Assembly (NCBI GenBank): GCA_001579985.1
Contig: LRSR01007492.1
Span: 1 to 29,987, forward strand
Source: Hypsibius dujardini
Lineage: Eukaryota > Tardigrada > Eutardigrada > Parachela > Hypsibiidae
DNA length: 29,987 bases
Direction of reading: 5' to 3'
Shown here: positions 26,917 through 29,987 of the stretch, in pieces
Numbering within the stretch: position 1 is the stretch's first letter
How the letters are laid out: every line of letters starts with the position of its first letter
The notes under the pieces: generated by a model
Databases searched by the model: none
Told to the model about the DNA's origin: nothing
Seen by the model: the letters and a program-made list of their open reading frames with translations, nothing else
Program-made: the position numbers and the translations under genes

Positions 26917-27644
26917 TTAGACGGAAGTGATACAATCTTATGCCATCGGTGACATTGTTTATGGATGATTACTTTAACGGTATTGTTCGCATTGGTTATG
27001 AAGGCTGACTGGTCAATCTACAGTATTGTTATAGTTCTACTAAAGAGGATCTTTCGAACAAAAATTGTTCTTGATGAATCTGGGAAGGGGCGAGAGTTTT
27101 CCCACCTCAAGCAGGTTACCATTCCAACATTACCGTTCAGTATTACAGTAATCATCATCGGTAATGAGCGGTTGTCTATAATGCCTGTAATGATCGGTTG
27201 TCTATAATGCCTGTAATGAGCGGCTGTCTATAATGCCTGTAATGAGCGGCTGTCTTTAATGCCTGTAATGATCGGTTGTCTGTTATGCCTGTAATGATCG
27301 GCTGTCTGTAATGCCTGTAATGATCGGCTGTCTGTAATGCCTGTAATGATTGGTTGTCTGTTATGCAGGCGGAGAAAATGAGCGCCAATCAGACTGTTAC
27401 TCGAGCATCTCTATTGCGTAAAAAAATGTGAAACGACAAAGATGAGCAGGAATATCTTCGCAACAAGTAATATGGGAAGAGAGCAACAAGCAATTTGTTG
27501 CATGTCAAGCAATGGGCACTCCAACGTAAAAACGAGACAAAAAAAAAGAAATGGCTAAATTATTTTAGATGCTCCAGAGTCGACACTGACGGGCACATTT
27601 AATCTGCTCACACAGCTTCTGTGATAAGGCAAACGTCACGGAAC
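26917..27644. other. Intergenic region between tRNA and PARP 3' end
   Basis: No gene is recognised. It contains the 26-bp minisatellite (27161-27366), and 27370-27644 should include the PARP 3'UTR. I do not see a perfect AATAAA on the minus strand near the PARP stop. Confidence 0.55.
27161..27366. repeat. 26-bp minisatellite, eight copies
   Basis: The unit is close to GTAATGATCGGTTGTCTGTAATGCCT. Eight copies lie in exact 26-bp register, varying at GAGC/GATC/GATT, C/T in GG(C/T)TG and the last TA/TT/GT position; the final copy is 24 bp. No spacers are present, so it is not a CRISPR array. Confidence 0.95.
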
Positions 27645-28731
27645 CTATTTGGCATAGTTGAATTTGACCTTCAACAGGTAGCGCAAGTTGATTTGAGCCT
27701 ATTAAAAATAAAATACAGTGTTGTAATGTTTCCCAGTGACGTGCACAGAACCTCCAAAAACAACGATAACAAGCCACGAATGAATTTAATGGTCCGATCT
27801 TACCTCGTTATAGACGATATACTCGTTGTACAGCAGCGAGGTGTTCTTCACGCCCGACTTCACGGAGTGTCCCAGGGGGATCTCGATGCCGTCAGGAGTA
27901 ACGACCGCTTCCTTCGGATTGGGCATGTCCTGACCGGTACCTTTGACACTGCCGAAGCCTTTGGGAAGCCGAGTGATACATGTGGCTTCAGTCAATTCGT
28001 GCCTATGAAAATAGAACACTCATTGAACAATCTACAGGACGATACGTCGCTGTACGTACATTGATCCGAGTGCGACGTCGCTCAAAAGCATCAAGCCAGT
28101 CGGATTGGATGGGTCAGTGAAGCAGTAGTTGGCCGACTTGGTGACCATGTCAGCGAAGTAGACTCCTTTCCCAAACATGTAACCAGTCTACAACGCGAGA
28201 CTTGAATGATCAGTATAAATGGGTAAAAACCTCAACTCTGCAATTATCTTACAACTGGCGCTTCCGGAGGGGCGATGCGCAGTCCCTGGGACAGAATTCC
28301 AGCTACGAGAGAAATACGCTTGAACAACTCCTTGGTCCACCACTTATATTATTCGCTACTAAGGCATCAAGGGCCGTACCGTAGTTCGTGGTACGGCTAC
28401 CGTGCCACAGCAGTTTATGGTTGGGCATTTTACGGAAACTGGCGAAGCGATCCGCTTCGCCTTGGCGATCAATGCAGAAGACCTGAAAAAGGGCAAAGTA
28501 TTCGCGGAGATCCGTAAAACGCAGGAAGCAGCACTTACGTCAACCACGGATAGCTTGTAAGCGGTATGTGTAGCCGCGTGGGTGTTCTCCACGTACTGGC
28601 AGATGAGTTTGAATTCCTTACTATCCTTGCGGAGCACCTCCATCTTGCACTTCAGCTTCTCGTAATGCTAGAAGGCGAAATTCTGCAGTCGAGTGGACCG
28701 ACAAACAGAACGCAAATAGGCAGACAGACAG

Positions 28732-28765
<34 letters not shown>

Positions 28766-29834
28766 AGCAGACAGGCAGACAGACAGACAGACAGACAGAC
28801 AGGCAGACAGACAGACAGACAAATATGCATACGTAGAGCCATATCGGCAGACAGGCAGGGAGACACACGAACAGATAAGTAGACCGAGACATACAGTCAG
28901 ACAAAGAAACAAACAGACATATAGATATGCAGACAGATATACACAGCAGACCAATAGAGATTGGTGGCGACCGCAGACAGGTATTCCACGGGCAAATGCT
29001 TTCGAACCTGGTCCAGCGGATCCTCATTGGTGTTCTTCGTTTCATTACGCAGGATACTGAATGCCACCTCAATTTCAAGGAGGTTCTCTAACATCTCCAA
29101 TTTATCCTGTGCATAATTGACATTCGGTTTTCAGAACTTCAAGCCCAATCAAAACCGGTTGATTTCTCCCGTTAGCTTGAAGGACTCTACTGACCTTGAC
29201 AAGCTGGACGTTATTCAACACCGGCGGTGCCTGAACGCCAAAATCGTGTGGGATCAGAGTGAAAAAGCGGTTGCTCGCGCCGATCACTCGCGGAGAGTTG
29301 ACACGCTCTCCCGCCACCAGAAGATTCTGCAGTTCACCGAGAACAGACATGGCCTCCAGAATCTGCTTGCGATGCAGCTTGCCGAGCGGCATCTTCCGGA
29401 TGTCAATCTAGCAATATTAGAACTAAATTCAGCCCATTAGACAGTACAGGAAGGACCCTCGGTCGGAGCTGGCTCACGCGGTGGGCATTTCGTACGCGTT
29501 ACGCCGACACATCACAAGTACCCGTACTAGACGTCAAAACCCGTAAGTCAGTGAAAGTCATCATCAGCGCGGCAGCTTGGTACGCTCACTTTCACACAAA
29601 AACTCCCAAAAACCCCAGTGTGAGTGCCGCTGGTTCTTCATTCAGGCAATGAATTTCATAGCGCCTCGATCGCTCGTTCGATACGTACGAAAATGTGAAA
29701 CGTACCTCGAACATCTTCATGGTCTTCTTCATCTCCTCAACGTCAAATATCATCTTAATCACGTCCTGGATTGGCTTTTCCAGCTTGGTCTTGCTGCCCG
29801 CGGCAACCGCCGATTCCTCGCTATCCGCTTCTTC
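27645..29834 (-). CDS. PARP1: PARP1-type poly(ADP-ribose) polymerase, C-terminal part (5' exons outside window)
   Basis: PARPs attach ADP-ribose chains to proteins at DNA breaks using NAD+. Nine exons, 5' to 3': 29706-29834, 29195-29407, 29008-29106, 28539-28667, 28380-28482, 28253-28302, 28060-28187, 27804-28002 and 27645-27698 (stop TAG 27645-27647). Phases all match; 367 residues are encoded here. The first three exons form the alpha-helical regulatory domain ([39 protein letters not shown]). The catalytic domain has the full H-Y-E triad: [25 protein letters not shown] and [26 protein letters not shown] is also present. The protein ends [12 protein letters not shown]. The loop wording DGIEIPLG and [11 protein letters not shown] favour PARP1 over PARP2. 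Zinc fingers, BRCT and WGR, if present, lie right of the window. The exon at 29706 begins in phase 0 with an acidic linker. Confidence 0.93.
28710..28965. repeat. ACAG repeat in PARP intron
   Basis: (ACAG)n, perfect at 28740-28770 and 28780-28825, then degenerate ACA(A/T)A variants, in the intron between exons 29008 and 28667. The reverse strand gives serine/valine/cysteine/leucine artefact frames. Confidence 0.9.
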
Positions 29835-29987
29835 CTGAAACGCAAATGACAACTGAACTGTGGAAGTGCAGGATAAGATGAAGTGACCGAAACGCATAGC
29901 GATGCGTGGACAGACACGCACAAACAGACAATCAAAAGAAACGTTCGATGCGTTGAGACATGATACAGTCAACGACAAGACTGAGTA
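29835..29987 (-). other. PARP intron running to the window edge
   Basis: It follows the AG acceptor of the exon at 29834 on the gene strand. Short ACAGACA motifs are present; no upstream exon is recognised before the edge. Confidence 0.6.

Noticed and set aside
27161-27366. Possible CRISPR array
   Set aside because: The 26-bp units are directly adjacent with no unique spacers, in a eukaryotic genome; it is a minisatellite. The same holds for 25119-25350.

Overview
This is eukaryotic nuclear DNA, almost certainly from an invertebrate animal. Every recognisable protein is an animal-type gene broken by short GT...AG introns, and WDR19/IFT144 implies a ciliated organism. A flatworm or other lophotrochozoan would fit, but the sequence does not settle the taxon. 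I see no bacterial operons, CRISPR array, phage or viral genes.

Layout. 1-3033 (+): the 3' two-thirds of a gamma-tubulin gene whose first exons lie left of the window, with a Harbinger-like MITE (309-617) in its upstream intron. 3034-4398: intergenic DNA holding a decayed, same-order tandem copy of the next gene plus two small inverted-repeat insertions. 4399-7413 (+): HACD3-type very-long-chain 3-hydroxyacyl-CoA dehydratase, three exons. 7472-14685 (-): WDR19/IFT144, 19 exons, tail-to-tail with HACD3 and only 58 bp away. 15674-19596 (-): SLC17/sialin-like transporter, nine exons. 19597-22728: 3.1 kb of gene-poor DNA with inverted repeats. 22729-24149 (-): sideroflexin, four coding exons. 24786-25904 (+): TMEM256/DUF423, four exons, head-to-head with sideroflexin. 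26845-26916 (-): tRNA-Ala(CGC). 27645-29834 (-): nine 3' exons of a PARP1-type poly(ADP-ribose) polymerase, continuing past the right edge.

The exon chains were built by hand: each junction has GT...AG borders and matching phase, and each chain closes in frame. The exception is WDR19 exon 5, which needs one extra base. The genes are housekeeping loci with no common pathway: microtubule nucleation, fatty-acid elongation, ciliary transport, organelle and mitochondrial transport, DNA-damage signalling.

No new multi-gene system is visible. The distinctive theme is repeats that touch splice sites: an eight-fold tandem array of an exon end plus 5' splice site in TMEM256, a duplicated exon end plus donor in HACD3, and a MITE-like inverted repeat whose arm begins at a splice donor in the SLC17 gene. 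A tetranucleotide (CTGT/ACAG)n family, often degenerate, sits in introns throughout.
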